Numbered from the stretch's first letter, positions 8,680 through 17,303 are shown. The stretch is DNA of 64,000 nt from CAMBRQ01 sp945870325 (GCF_050313795.1 NZ_JBNPMC010000007.1:34633-98632), one strand, 5' to 3'. The notes: generated by a model from the sequence alone, not told the origin. Made by a program: numbers and translations.

Positions 8680-8966
8680 AAAATAATTGATGGCGATTGA
8701 AGCCGCTTGCGGATTCAATTGACAACGATTATTTTCATAGGGCGAAAGCCCGTGAAGGAAGAAAGCCGAAGGATTTCTGAGTTCGCATTGCGGCCTTGGA
8801 TACAAAAATAATTGATGGCGATTGAAGCCGCTTGCGGATTCAATTGACAACGATTATTTTCATAGGGCGAAAGCCCGTGAAGGAAGAAAGCCGAAGGATT
8901 TCTGAGTTCGCATTGCGGTCTTGGATACAAAAATAATTGATGGCGATTGAAGCCGCTTGCGGATTT
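8680..8966 (+). repeat. 125-bp tandem repeat, 2.3 copies, able to fold
   Basis: Unit 1 spans 8680-8804, unit 2 spans 8805-8929, and a partial third unit begins at 8930 and diverges near 8966. The two full copies differ by a single base, in GCGGCCTTGG against GCGGTCTTGG. Each unit begins AAAATAATTGATGG. The segment up to ACGATTATTTT forms a long imperfect hairpin whose arms meet around CCGC-TT-GCGG. A second stem GGGC-GAAA-GCCC follows, with a GNRA-type tetraloop. GCAATGCGA just before unit 1 pairs with TCGCATTGC near its end. The near-identity means recent duplication. It lies between promoter and murA. Confidence 0.85.
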
Positions 8967-9042
8967 AGATATTGAAGAATACAGATAATGGTGTTAATAT
9001 AGATATTTCGAAAGTGATAAATAAGAGATTTTGAGGTGCAAC

Positions 9043-10335
9043 ATGGAACAATATATTATAAAGGGCGGGCATCCACTTGTAGGCGAAGTTGAGATTGGTG
9101 GAGCTAAGAATGCTGCGCTTGCAATCCTTGCGGCAGCAATTATGACAGATGAGACAGTAATGGTGGATAATCTGCCGGATGTGAATGATATTAATGTGTT
9201 GCTGGATGCGATTGCGGGTATTGGAGCGAATGTCCATCGCGTAGATCGCCATACAGTGAAGATCAATGGTAAGAGCATTCAGAATGTTGACATAGAATAT
9301 GAGTATATTAAGAAGATTCGTGCATCCTATTATCTTCTGGGTGCGTTGCTTGGAAAGTATAAACGTGCCGAAGTGGCACTCCCGGGTGGATGTAACATCG
9401 GAAGCCGTCCGATTGATCAGCATCTGAAGGGATTCCGTGCTTTGGGGGCGGATGTAGAGATTGAACATGGCAAGATTGTTGCAGAGGCAGACCGCTTGGT
9501 TGGTAAGCACATTTATTTTGACGTGGTAAGTGTTGGTGCGACGATTAACGTTATGATGGCTGCGACTATGGCAGAGGGAATGACCATCATGGAGAATGTG
9601 GCAAAAGAACCGCATGTAGTAGACGTGGCGAACTTCCTGAACAGCATGGGAGCGAACATTAGAGGTGCCGGAACGGATGTTATCAAGATCCGCGGTGTGC
9701 AGAGACTGCATCGCACAGAGTATTCTGTCATTCCGGATCAGATTGAAGCCGGAACTTTCATGTTTGCAGCAGCTGCGACAAGAGGAGACGTTACTGTCCT
9801 GAATGTAATCCCGAAGCATCTGGAGGCAACCATTGCCAAGTTGGTTGAGATTGGATGCGAGGTAGAAGAATTTGATGATGCTGTCCGCGTGGTTTCCAAA
9901 GGAGATCTGACCAGTACGCATGTCAAGACTCTTCCGTATCCGGGATTCCCGACCGATATGCAGCCACAGATTGGCGTGACCCTGGCTCTGTGCAAAGGGA
10001 CAAGTACGATTACAGAAAGCATATTCGAGAATCGTTTTAAATACCTGGATGAACTGGCAAGAATGGGAGCGAACATCAAGATTGATGGCAATTCGGCAAC
10101 TATAAGAGGGGTAGAGAAGTTCTCGGCTGCAAGAGTCAGCGCACCGGACCTGCGTGCCGGAGCAGCATTATGTATTGCGGGACTCGCAACAGACGGAATC
10201 ACGATTGTGGATGATATCGTATATATTCAGAGAGGCTACGAGAGATTCGATGAAAAACTCCGCAGCATCGGTGGTATGATAGAGAAAGTTGCTTCTGAGA
10301 AAGAGATTCAGAAGTTCAAGTTAAAAGTAGGCTAG
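9043..10335 (+). CDS. murA: UDP-N-acetylglucosamine 1-carboxyvinyltransferase
   Basis: A 430-residue enolpyruvyl transferase that catalyses the first committed step of peptidoglycan synthesis, adding phosphoenolpyruvate to UDP-GlcNAc. Visible features: GGAKNAAL near residue 17, the catalytic loop LPGGCNIGSRPIDQHL with Cys117 (the residue attacked by fosfomycin), and FPTDMQPQ near residue 300. Firmicutes often have two MurA paralogues; which one this is cannot be decided here. The ATG at 9043 is preferred over TTG at 9031 because GAGGTG lies just before it. Its long leader carries tandem structured repeats, which may affect expression. Confidence 0.95.
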   Translation: MEQYIIKGGHPLVGEVEIGGAKNAALAILAAAIMTDETVMVDNLPDVNDINVLLDAIAGIGANVHRVDRHTVKINGKSIQNVDIEYEYIKKIRASYYLLGALLGKYKRAEVALPGGCNIGSRPIDQHLKGFRALGADVEIEHGKIVAEADRLVGKHIYFDVVSVGATINVMMAATMAEGMTIMENVAKEPHVVDVANFLNSMGANIRGAGTDVIKIRGVQRLHRTEYSVIPDQIEAGTFMFAAAATRGDVTVLNVIPKHLEATIAKLVEIGCEVEEFDDAVRVVSKGDLTSTHVKTLPYPGFPTDMQPQIGVTLALCKGTSTITESIFENRFKYLDELARMGANIKIDGNSATIRGVEKFSAARVSAPDLRAGAALCIAGLATDGITIVDDIVYIQRGYERFDEKLRSIGGMIEKVASEKEIQKFKLKVG

Positions 10336-10338
10336 TTC

Positions 10339-10445
10339 CAAATGGGGACGGGGGTTTTTTCAATTTCCCCCGTCCCCATTTCAATTTGCCGTGTCCCCAA
10401 TTGGATTTGCCGTGTCCCTTTTTAAAATATCCCTGTCCCTTTTTG
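10339..10445 (-). repeat. REP-like dispersed repeat, copy A (inverted)
   Basis: It contains a perfect 11-bp palindrome, GGGGACGGGGG with CCCCCGTCCCC, around TTTTTTCAATTT, followed by two units reading ATTTGCCGTGTCCC. The same parts in the opposite order and orientation recur after the MFS gene and after ecfT. The hairpin may also terminate murA transcription. Confidence 0.8.
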
Positions 10446-10473
10446 TAAATGGCGGGTGTTGCAGGAGGAAATG

Positions 10474-11652
10474 ATGAAAAAGATTCAAAATAGATATGTG
10501 ATATTAATGATTTCGTCTATTATAAATTTTGTACATGGTAACCCATATATCTGGACGGTGTTCCAGCCATATGTGCGGGAAGAATACGGGCTGACACTGG
10601 CGGCATCCAGTCAGCCATTTACAATTATTATCGGAATATTCGCAGTGGGAAATATGATTGGTGGTTTTCTGCAGCATAAGATAGGTGCAAAGGCGACTAT
10701 ACTTGCGGGAAGTGCGGTAATGTGCGGCGGTTTCTTTCTTGCGGCCGTTGCGCCATATGATATGCCGTGGCTGATCTCGGCAGGATATGGCGTGTTGGGA
10801 GGACTTGGATCCGGATGCGCGTTTAGTATGCTGGTGGCAGTGCCGCAGGCGTGGTTTCCGGACAAGCGTGGTCTGGTGACAGGGATTACCATTGGTGTGG
10901 TTGGCATCTCGGGTGTGTTGATGAATCCATTATGCGATTATGTGTTGGCGGCTCATGGATACCGCACAGCGATGGTGCTGGTAACAGTGATCTATGTTGT
11001 GCTGAGCGCGGGAGCGTTTTTCATAGAGGAGCCTTCGAAAGAGTATATAGATCGAATGGAACTGAAAACGGCAGAAAATAGATCGAAAAATGTATTGGGC
11101 AATGTGCGGCAATATACGACGCGGGAGATGCTGCGGACACGGATGTATTACATAATCAGTATTGTAATGGCACTTGCAATACCGGCATATGTGCTTGTGA
11201 ATCCACTTATGAAATCATTGGGAATAGAGCGAGGACTTAGTAACTCGCAGGCACTCATGGGAGTGCTGATCGCGTCCTTTGCCAATATTATCGGAAGATT
11301 TGTGGCACCGTGGATATCAGACCGAATAGGCTGCAAGGCAATCATCCGGGTGATGTATGTGATATCGATGGTCTCGATCCTGGCATTGACTGTGGCGAGA
11401 GGCGGCGTATTTGTCCTTCTGATCTCGCTGGTGTGTATGGTATACGGTGGAGTGGTGAGCGTATTTCCGGTGCTGGTAGCAGAAAAATTCGGTATGAAAT
11501 ACCAGGGGATGAATTATGGAGCAATTATGCTGGGGTATGGGATTGTCTCAGTTCTGTGTCCGTATCTTTTAGAACTTGCAGGGCAGGAGATGTCTTTTGT
11601 AATTGCGGGAATTGCCTGCGCGGTAGGACTGCTGGGGACAGGGCTATTCTAA
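10474..11652 (+). CDS. Major facilitator superfamily transporter (OFA/OxlT-like)
   Basis: A protein of about 392 residues with 12 predicted membrane segments. The N-terminal FVHGNPYIWTVFQPYVREEYG and the loop after segment 2 (GGFLQHKIGAKATI) fit the oxalate/formate antiporter-like family. PDKRGLVTGI, in the loop between segments 4 and 5, matches the pattern FPDKRGLxxG seen in OFA carriers. The substrate is probably a small organic anion, but cannot be read from sequence. The second ATG (10474) is favoured, five bases after AGGAGG. The gene stands alone between two opposite copies of the REP-like repeat. Confidence 0.82.
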   Translation: MKKIQNRYVILMISSIINFVHGNPYIWTVFQPYVREEYGLTLAASSQPFTIIIGIFAVGNMIGGFLQHKIGAKATILAGSAVMCGGFFLAAVAPYDMPWLISAGYGVLGGLGSGCAFSMLVAVPQAWFPDKRGLVTGITIGVVGISGVLMNPLCDYVLAAHGYRTAMVLVTVIYVVLSAGAFFIEEPSKEYIDRMELKTAENRSKNVLGNVRQYTTREMLRTRMYYIISIVMALAIPAYVLVNPLMKSLGIERGLSNSQALMGVLIASFANIIGRFVAPWISDRIGCKAIIRVMYVISMVSILALTVARGGVFVLLISLVCMVYGGVVSVFPVLVAEKFGMKYQGMNYGAIMLGYGIVSVLCPYLLELAGQEMSFVIAGIACAVGLLGTGLF

Positions 11653-11737
11653 AAAGGGACACGGCAAATCCAAAAAGGGACACGGCAAATTTAGTTGGGG
11701 ACGGGGAAAATTGAAAAAACCCCCGTCCCCAATTTGG
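11651..11737 (+). repeat. REP-like dispersed repeat, copy B
   Basis: Two AAAAAGGGACACGGCAAAT units, then a GGGGACGGGG...CCCCGTCCCC palindrome around AAAATTGAAAAAAC. It is the reverse complement arrangement of copy A at 10339 and nearly identical to copy C at 15524. Confidence 0.8.
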
Positions 11738-11785
11738 AGATATATAGGAAATACCTATATGTGTATACAATATAGAAAAAACCGA

Positions 11786-11815
11786 TTAGTCATAGAGTAT
11801 TTGGCATGATATAAT
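11786..11815 (+). promoter_or_regulatory. Possible promoter of the TudS-ECF operon
   Basis: TTAGTC (11786-11791) and TATAAT (11810-11815) with an 18-base spacer, 29 bases before the first ATG. The -35 matches the consensus only partly. Confidence 0.45.
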
Positions 11816-11843
11816 GATTTGGACATAGTGGAGGAGGAACATA

Positions 11844-12398
11844 GTGATGAAGAAACTGCTGATTGTATCGCATTGTATTTTGAATACTGCATCAAAAGTA
11901 GCGATGGATGAAAAGGAACTGGCAGAAGAATATGAGGTGAAAGGCAGGCTGATGAGGCTTGTTATAGAGCAGAATGTTCAGTTGCTGCAGCTTCCGTGTC
12001 CGGAGTTCATCATGTATGGTTCTAAGCGATGGGGGCATGTGAAGAATCAGTTTATGCATCCGCATTTTCGCAATGAATGCAGAAAAATGCTTGAGCCTAT
12101 TTTGCTGCAAGTAGAGGAATACCTTACGTATCCGGAAGAGTTCGAAATTGTAGGAATTGTTTCCGTAGAAGGTAGCCCCAGTTGCGGGCATCGATTGACC
12201 TGTGTTGGTGAATGGGGTGGCGAATTGGCAGGAGACGATACGGAATTGCTTGAGACTCGAGATACATGCAGAATGGCAGAAGAGCCAGGAGTGTTGATGC
12301 AGATACTTGAAGAGGAACTTCAGAGAAGAACTATGGATGTATCCATTATGAGCATGGAGAAAGCGATTGAGGTGCTTTCTCAAGTCAAATATTTATGA
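11844..12398 (+). CDS. TudS-related desulfidase (CD3072-like)
   Basis: A 184-residue protein related to the DUF523/TudS group. TudS removes sulfur from 2-thiouracil using a [4Fe-4S] cluster held by three cysteines. Three suitably placed cysteines are visible: Cys11 (SHCILN), Cys52 (LPCPEF) and Cys114 (SPSCGHR). The gene is followed after 22 bases by an ECF transporter substrate subunit, and then by both ATPases and the T subunit. This is the same pairing as Clostridioides CD3072-CD3073. The likely job is cytosolic desulfuration of a thio-compound imported by the transporter. The exact substrate is unknown. RBS GGAGGAGG precedes the ATG. Confidence 0.78.
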   Translation: MMKKLLIVSHCILNTASKVAMDEKELAEEYEVKGRLMRLVIEQNVQLLQLPCPEFIMYGSKRWGHVKNQFMHPHFRNECRKMLEPILLQVEEYLTYPEEFEIVGIVSVEGSPSCGHRLTCVGEWGGELAGDDTELLETRDTCRMAEEPGVLMQILEEELQRRTMDVSIMSMEKAIEVLSQVKYL

Positions 12399-12420
12399 GA
12401 GACGAGAGGAGAAACTAACA

Positions 12421-12981
12421 ATGAAAAACAGAAAAGTTTATGTAACTGCATTTTGCGGTGTGTCAGTTGCCATGAACATTGTTCTTGGAATTATCACATC
12501 TGCACTTGGAATCCCGCTTTATCTGGATACTTTAGGAACGGTGCTTACAGCGGCGATTATTGGACCGGTTCCGGGTATTATTGTAGGAGCGCTGAGTAAC
12601 ATCATCACTGGATTAATGTACAGTGTTACGGACATTCCGTTCTGCCTGGTTAATATGGCTGTAGGTTTGATCGTGGGTCTTGTGGCTAAGAAGTTCAAAT
12701 TCACACTGGTCAGTGCAATCGTTACAGGTCTTGCTCTGAGCTTCATCTGTCCGGCAATCGGAACACCAATCGGTATCTATGTATATGGCGGACTGAATGG
12801 CTCTGCTTCTGACGTGCTCGTTATGTCACTTGTACAGGCAGGAAAAGATATCTTCCAGGCATCATTCTTAAGAAATGTTGCATCAAACCTGGTTGATAAA
12901 GTTGGTACATGTGTCATTGCCTGGGCTTTGATTAGAGCAATTCCGATGCGTTTTTTAGAGAACTTTAAAAAGGAACAGTAA
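12421..12981 (+). CDS. ECF transporter S component (CD3073-like)
   Basis: A 186-residue membrane protein with about six hydrophobic segments. It has the ECF S-component pattern near residues 35-60 (LDTLGTVLTAAIIGPVPGII, then GALSNIITGL). S components bind the vitamin or other small substrate and dock onto the shared EcfA-A'-T module. The ATG at 12421 has GAGAGGAG upstream; the open frame extends to 12367, but those codons overlap the desulfidase gene. The neighbouring TudS-like enzyme suggests a sulfur-containing pyrimidine or nucleoside as substrate, which is inference. Confidence 0.85.
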   Translation: MKNRKVYVTAFCGVSVAMNIVLGIITSALGIPLYLDTLGTVLTAAIIGPVPGIIVGALSNIITGLMYSVTDIPFCLVNMAVGLIVGLVAKKFKFTLVSAIVTGLALSFICPAIGTPIGIYVYGGLNGSASDVLVMSLVQAGKDIFQASFLRNVASNLVDKVGTCVIAWALIRAIPMRFLENFKKEQ

Positions 12982-12992
12982 GTGGTTAGATT

Positions 12993-13868
12993 ATGATAAA
13001 TGTAAAAGATCTTGTTCACAGGTATACCGTGTGGGAATCAGAGACGGAAAAAAGCAAGAAGACCGTGCTGGATGGCGTGTCATTAGACGTCCCGTCCGGT
13101 CAGTTTGTGGCGATACTGGGTCCTAATGGTTCGGGCAAATCTACGTTGGCAAAGCATCTCAATGTTCTGTTGCTTCCTGATGAAGGGGTGGTATGGATAG
13201 ATGGAAAAGACACTGCGGATCAGAAAGTGCTGTGGGATATACGCAGCACGGTGGGAATGGTGTTTCAGAACCCTGATAATCAGATCGTAGGAACGAGTGT
13301 TGAAGAAGACGTGGCTTTTGGACCGGAGAATAAGAATTTATCATCTGAAACTATACAGGAAAAAGTAGCCGACAGCCTCAGTGCTGTTGGCTTATTGCAT
13401 AAGAGGAAAAGTTCGCCGTCACGTCTGTCCGGTGGTCAGAAACAGCGTGTGGCGATTGCGGGGGTACTGGCTGGGAATCCAGGATGTATCGTGCTGGATG
13501 AACCGACGGCTATGCTGGATCCCCGATCTCGAAAAGAAGTTTTGGATGTAATTAAAAAGTTGAATAAAGAACATGGAATTACAATTATCCTGATTACTCA
13601 CCATACGGATGAGGTGGTAGATGCAGATACCATAGTGCTGATGGATAAGGGGCATATTATTCGAAAAGGGACTCCCAAAGAAGTATTTGGCAATCTTGAC
13701 CTGCTTCGACAGGTGAAGATGGATGTGCCTCAGGTGACAGAACTTGCTTATCGGCTGAACCGGCAAGGGATACCAATGGAACTTCCTGTGCTGACAGAAG
13801 AACAGTTCGTGTGTGAACTGACAAAAGCATATGAAAATATTCAAAGTCAGGAGGTGTCCGGACTATGA
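12993..13868 (+). CDS. ecfA1: ECF transporter ATPase EcfA1 (CbiO-like)
   Basis: A 291-residue ABC ATPase. Walker A is GPNGSGKST (about residues 44-52), the Q-loop is MVFQNPDNQ, the signature is LSGGQKQRVAIAG, and Walker B with the catalytic Glu is CIVLDEPTAMLD. FQNPDNQ is characteristic of the first ECF ATPase. It energises uptake with EcfA2 and EcfT. It starts 12 bases after the S component and its stop overlaps the next ATG, so the genes form a tight operon. Confidence 0.93.
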   Translation: MINVKDLVHRYTVWESETEKSKKTVLDGVSLDVPSGQFVAILGPNGSGKSTLAKHLNVLLLPDEGVVWIDGKDTADQKVLWDIRSTVGMVFQNPDNQIVGTSVEEDVAFGPENKNLSSETIQEKVADSLSAVGLLHKRKSSPSRLSGGQKQRVAIAGVLAGNPGCIVLDEPTAMLDPRSRKEVLDVIKKLNKEHGITIILITHHTDEVVDADTIVLMDKGHIIRKGTPKEVFGNLDLLRQVKMDVPQVTELAYRLNRQGIPMELPVLTEEQFVCELTKAYENIQSQEVSGL

Positions 13869-14728
13869 TGAAAGTAGAACATCTTAGATTTACGTATGGG
13901 AAAGGGACAGTAAATGAATGCAAGGTGCTGGATGATATTTCCTTTGAGATACGGGAAGGCGAGTTCATTGGCCTTATCGGCTCTTCAGGTTCGGGCAAGA
14001 CGACACTAATTAAGCATCTAAATGGTCTGTTGAAAGCAGAGTCGGGAACTGTTTGGTTTCAGGGACAGAATATCTATGATAAGAAATATGTGCTGTCTAA
14101 TCTGAGAAAAGAAGTGGGGCTTGTTTTCCAGTATCCGGAGCATCAGTTGTTTGGCAGAACTGTACTTTCGGATACTTGTTTTGGTCCGCTGAATCTTGGA
14201 ATGACAAAAGAAGAAGCAGAAGAATCTGCGAAAGATTGTCTGGAACTTGTGGGAATTGATGAAGCCTATTATTACGCAAGTCCGTTTGATCTGTCCGGAG
14301 GCCAGAAACGCTGTGTGGCGATTGCAGGAGTATTGGCTATGAAACCGAAGATTCTTGTGATGGACGAGCCGGCGGCGGGACTTGATCCGGAGACGAAACA
14401 TATGGTATTTGATCTGGTGGAGAAGATTCGACGGGAACGTAATATTGCAATCGTGCTTGTCTCACATCATATGGAAGATGTCGCGAACTATGCAGACAAA
14501 GTTCTGGTCTTGCATGAGGGCAGGCTGGCGCTGTCAGGAACACCGCGAGAGATATTTTCGCAAACACATTTTCTGCGAGAGATAGGAATAGGAGTGCCGC
14601 AGATTACAACTGCTACTGAGAGATTAATCCAGGCGGGTATCGGGCTTGGGCATCCGGCGGTTACGATAGATGAGGCCGAAGATATAATATTGCAGGCATT
14701 TTCTATTCGGAGAGGAGGCAGCGTATGA
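13865..14728 (+). CDS. ecfA2: ECF transporter ATPase EcfA2 (CbiO-like)
   Basis: A 287-residue ABC ATPase. Walker A is GSSGSGKTT, the Q-loop is LVFQYPEHQLF (the YPE form typical of the second ECF ATPase), the signature is LSGGQKRCVAIAG, and Walker B is ILVMDEPAAGLD. The signature has Cys where Arg/Val is usual (KRCVAI), a mild variation. The ATG overlaps the ecfA1 stop, and the stop overlaps the ecfT start, so expression is coupled. Confidence 0.93.
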   Translation: MMKVEHLRFTYGKGTVNECKVLDDISFEIREGEFIGLIGSSGSGKTTLIKHLNGLLKAESGTVWFQGQNIYDKKYVLSNLRKEVGLVFQYPEHQLFGRTVLSDTCFGPLNLGMTKEEAEESAKDCLELVGIDEAYYYASPFDLSGGQKRCVAIAGVLAMKPKILVMDEPAAGLDPETKHMVFDLVEKIRRERNIAIVLVSHHMEDVANYADKVLVLHEGRLALSGTPREIFSQTHFLREIGIGVPQITTATERLIQAGIGLGHPAVTIDEAEDIILQAFSIRRGGSV

Positions 14729-15525
14729 TTCGAGATATTACCATAGGGCAATATTATGCCAGGGGATCCGTGGTTCATGGACTGGATCCGCGGACAAAAC
14801 TTATGGGAGTGCTGATCTATATCATAGTGTTGTTCCTTGTGAAAAATCCATGGTGGTATCTGGCGTGCCTCGCGGTCATTCTGGTGTTGTATCATGCGGC
14901 ACGGGTTCCTCTGCCCTACCTGTTAAAAGGGCTGCGGGGAATTGTGATTCTGCTTATGTTTACCTTCTTTTTTCGTTTGATAAGTACTCCGGGGGTGGAA
15001 GTGGCGCATTTCTGGATATTTACAATAACGAAAGAAGGAGTTGTAAAAGCCGTAAGCCTCACTTCCAGGATTGCGTTAATGATTACTGGTGCATCATTAT
15101 TGTCTTACACTTCAACGCCGCGGGAACTGGCGGACGGTTTGGAAAAGGCATTCTCCTTTCTGGAGAAAATACATGTTCCTGTGCATGATATGGCGGTAAT
15201 TGTCATGATTGCATTCCGATTCATACCTATTATGATTGAAGAAATGAATGCGTTGATGGACGCGCAGGCAGCTAGAGGAGTGGAATTCGAAAAATGTTCT
15301 GTTTTTAAGAAATGCAAAAATGTATTTTCGCTTTTGGTTCCATTGTTCTTATCTACGGTCCGAAGGGCATCTGATCTGGCGATGGCAATGGAAGCAAGGG
15401 GATATACAGGAGATAGGCAGACTTCAAGAATGTATCCGCTTATATATAAAAGCAACGATAGAATCGCCTATGCAATGATGGGAATATGGTTGACTGCTGG
15501 TATTGGAATTAGGGTGTTTTTGTAA
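14725..15525 (+). CDS. ecfT: ECF transporter transmembrane subunit EcfT
   Basis: A 266-residue membrane protein opening with the family pattern YARGSVVHGLDPRTKL and having five to six membrane segments. The two cytosolic coupling motifs with Ala-Arg-Gly are visible (AQAARGVEF near residue 185 and AMEARGY near residue 225). EcfT joins the ATPase pair to interchangeable S components. Because this operon carries the complete A1-A2-T set with a dedicated S unit, it may be a group I system or the general module shared with others. Overlaps ecfA2 by four bases. Confidence 0.92.
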   Translation: MIRDITIGQYYARGSVVHGLDPRTKLMGVLIYIIVLFLVKNPWWYLACLAVILVLYHAARVPLPYLLKGLRGIVILLMFTFFFRLISTPGVEVAHFWIFTITKEGVVKAVSLTSRIALMITGASLLSYTSTPRELADGLEKAFSFLEKIHVPVHDMAVIVMIAFRFIPIMIEEMNALMDAQAARGVEFEKCSVFKKCKNVFSLLVPLFLSTVRRASDLAMAMEARGYTGDRQTSRMYPLIYKSNDRIAYAMMGIWLTAGIGIRVFL

Positions 15526-15604
15526 AAAGGGACACGGCAAATCCAAAAAGGGACACGGCAAATTTAGTTGGAGACGGGGGAAATTGAAAAAACCCCCGTC
15601 CCTA
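15524..15604 (+). repeat. REP-like dispersed repeat, copy C
   Basis: Same order as copy B: two AAAAAGGGACACGGCAAAT units and a GAGACGGGGG/CCCCCGTC palindrome with the TTGAAAAAAC centre. It begins at the ecfT stop codon. Confidence 0.8.
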
Positions 15605-15606
15605 TA

Positions 15607-15661
15607 TTGACAAGTGGGCGAAAAGCGTGTAAAGTCTTATTCGTACACATAACAATATAAT
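15607..15661 (+). promoter_or_regulatory. metK: Candidate promoters for metK
   Basis: Two readings are possible: TTGACA (15607-15612) with TAAAGT (15630-15635) at 17 bases, or a TATAAT at 15656-15661 with a poor -35. Either places the start before the SAM riboswitch. Confidence 0.4.
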
Positions 15662-15673
15662 ATTGCAAACTTT

Positions 15674-15773
15674 CTCTTATTCAGAGCAGTGGAGATACAA
15701 AGGATCTAAGAAGCTGCGGCAACCCCCACCTATGGGAAGGTGCCAACCTGAGCGAGTAATCGAACAATAAGAG
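15674..15773 (+). promoter_or_regulatory. SAM-I (S-box) riboswitch aptamer
   Basis: The paired ends CTCTTATT and AATAAGAG close the P1 helix. The S-box core is present in order: CAGAGCAGTGGAG, GCTGCGGCAACC, the CACCT...AGGTGCCAA arm and CCTGAGCGAGTAATCGAACAA. S-box aptamers bind S-adenosylmethionine. Together with the terminator at 15795 upstream of metK, it should shut transcription when SAM is plentiful. Confidence 0.95.
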
Positions 15774-15794
15774 GATTGGTTTATGAAGATATAA

Positions 15795-15824
15795 AACAGT
15801 CCGCTTACTGCGGACTGTTTTTTT
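15795..15824 (+). terminator. Riboswitch-controlled terminator before metK
   Basis: AACAGTCCGC (15795-15804) pairs with GCGGACTGTT (15810-15819), followed by seven T. It is 22 bases after the SAM aptamer, the expected expression platform. Confidence 0.9.
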
Positions 15825-15921
15825 CACGAAAGCAATGAGGTGCCCCATCCTCCCAATCAAGATAGAGAGAAAGTTCGCTAAAGGGGATATGCCCCTTTCA
15901 GTAGAAAAGGAGAGGAAAACT

Positions 15922-17109
15922 ATGGAGAAACATTTATTTACTTCAGAATCCGTAACAGAAGGTCATCCGGATAAGATGTGCGACCAGATATCCGATGCCA
16001 TTCTGGATGCGCTTGTTGAGCAGGACCCGATGAGCCGTGTAGCTTGTGAGACGAGCACCACGACAGGTCTTGTGCTTGTTATGGGAGAGATCACAACCAA
16101 CGCATACGTAGACATCCAGAAGATTGTAAGAGATACCGTAAGAGAGATCGGCTACACCAGAGGCAAATTCGGATTCGATGCGGATACTTGCGGCGTGATC
16201 ACTGCAATTGATGAGCAGTCAACCGATATCGCAATGGGCGTGGACAAAGCCTTAGAAGCAAAAGAGAATAAGATGTCTGATGAAGAGATCGAGGCAATCG
16301 GTGCAGGAGATCAGGGGATGATGTTCGGCTACGCTTCCGATGAGACACCGGAATTGATGCCTTATCCAATCGCACTGGCTCACAAACTGTCAAGAAAACT
16401 TACAGAAGTCAGAAAAGATGGAACACTGCCTTATTTAAGACCGGATGGCAAGACTCAGGTAACTGTTGAATACAACGAAGAAGGAATCCCGACACGTCTG
16501 GATGCAGTAGTCCTGTCCACGCAGCATGACCCGGAGGTTACACAGGAGCAGATCCATGAGGATGTTAAGAAATATATATTTGATGCGGTGATCCCTGAGG
16601 GAATGGTAGACGATGAGACGAAGTTCTTCATCAACCCGACCGGACGTTTTGTAATCGGCGGACCACATGGTGACAGCGGACTGACCGGACGTAAGATTAT
16701 CGTAGATACTTACGGTGGAATGGCACGTCACGGCGGCGGCGCTTTCTCTGGAAAGGACTGTACAAAGGTAGACCGTTCAGCAGCATATGCAGCACGTTAC
16801 GTTGCGAAGAATATCGTAGCAGCAGGACTGGCTAAGAAATGCGAGATTCAGCTCTCTTATGCAATCGGTGTTGCACATCCGACCTCCATCATGGTAGATA
16901 CATTCGGAACCGGCAAGATCAGTGAGGAGAAATTAGTGGAAATGATCCGCGAGAACTTCGATCTTCGTCCGGCTGGAATCATTAAGATGCTTGATCTTAG
17001 AAGACCAATCTACAAGCAGACAGCCGCTTATGGACATTTCGGACGTACGGATATAGACCTTCCATGGGAGAAACTGGACAAGGTAGATACACTGAAAAAA
17101 TATTTATAA
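15922..17109 (+). CDS. metK: S-adenosylmethionine synthetase
   Basis: A 395-residue enzyme making SAM from methionine and ATP. Signature parts are visible: FTSESVTEGHPDKMCDQ at the N-terminus with the ATP-binding His, GAGDQGMMFGYA near residue 120, and the glycine-rich GGGAFSGKDCTKVDRSA near residue 272. The ATG at 15922 has AAAGGAGAGG upstream; in-frame codons before it lie in the riboswitch-to-gene leader. Expression is probably repressed by its own product through the S-box element. Confidence 0.97.
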   Translation: MEKHLFTSESVTEGHPDKMCDQISDAILDALVEQDPMSRVACETSTTTGLVLVMGEITTNAYVDIQKIVRDTVREIGYTRGKFGFDADTCGVITAIDEQSTDIAMGVDKALEAKENKMSDEEIEAIGAGDQGMMFGYASDETPELMPYPIALAHKLSRKLTEVRKDGTLPYLRPDGKTQVTVEYNEEGIPTRLDAVVLSTQHDPEVTQEQIHEDVKKYIFDAVIPEGMVDDETKFFINPTGRFVIGGPHGDSGLTGRKIIVDTYGGMARHGGGAFSGKDCTKVDRSAAYAARYVAKNIVAAGLAKKCEIQLSYAIGVAHPTSIMVDTFGTGKISEEKLVEMIRENFDLRPAGIIKMLDLRRPIYKQTAAYGHFGRTDIDLPWEKLDKVDTLKKYL

Positions 17110-17129
17110 AAATTTTATAAAAGTTTATG

Positions 17130-17156
17130 GGCGCTTTGGTGTGAAGCGCCTTTTTT
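17130..17156 (+). terminator. Terminator after metK
   Basis: GGCGCTT (17130-17136) pairs with AAGCGCC (17144-17150) and is followed by six T. Confidence 0.88.
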
Positions 17157-17303
17157 CATGATATACTTTATTCTATACATTGCCGGGCAAAATCCGACAG
17201 TCGAAAGCGTGGATTGTGGGATGCCTGAATGAGTGTGAATTGCGCGTTCGGCGTGAGAATGTACGTACTATAGAATGCTCGGATGAGTATACTTTAGGAG
17301 GGC

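Noticed and set aside
8641..8930. Two minus-strand ORFs of about 70 codons with the same peptide
   Set aside because: They arise from the tandem DNA repeat, have no ribosome site and lie in the murA leader.
8680..8966. CRISPR array
   Set aside because: The repeats are 125 bases long, directly adjacent and without unique spacers; no cas gene is near.
8965..9921. 318-codon minus-strand ORF
   Set aside because: It is the antisense shadow of murA, with an odd composition rich in His, Cys and Asn and no ribosome site.
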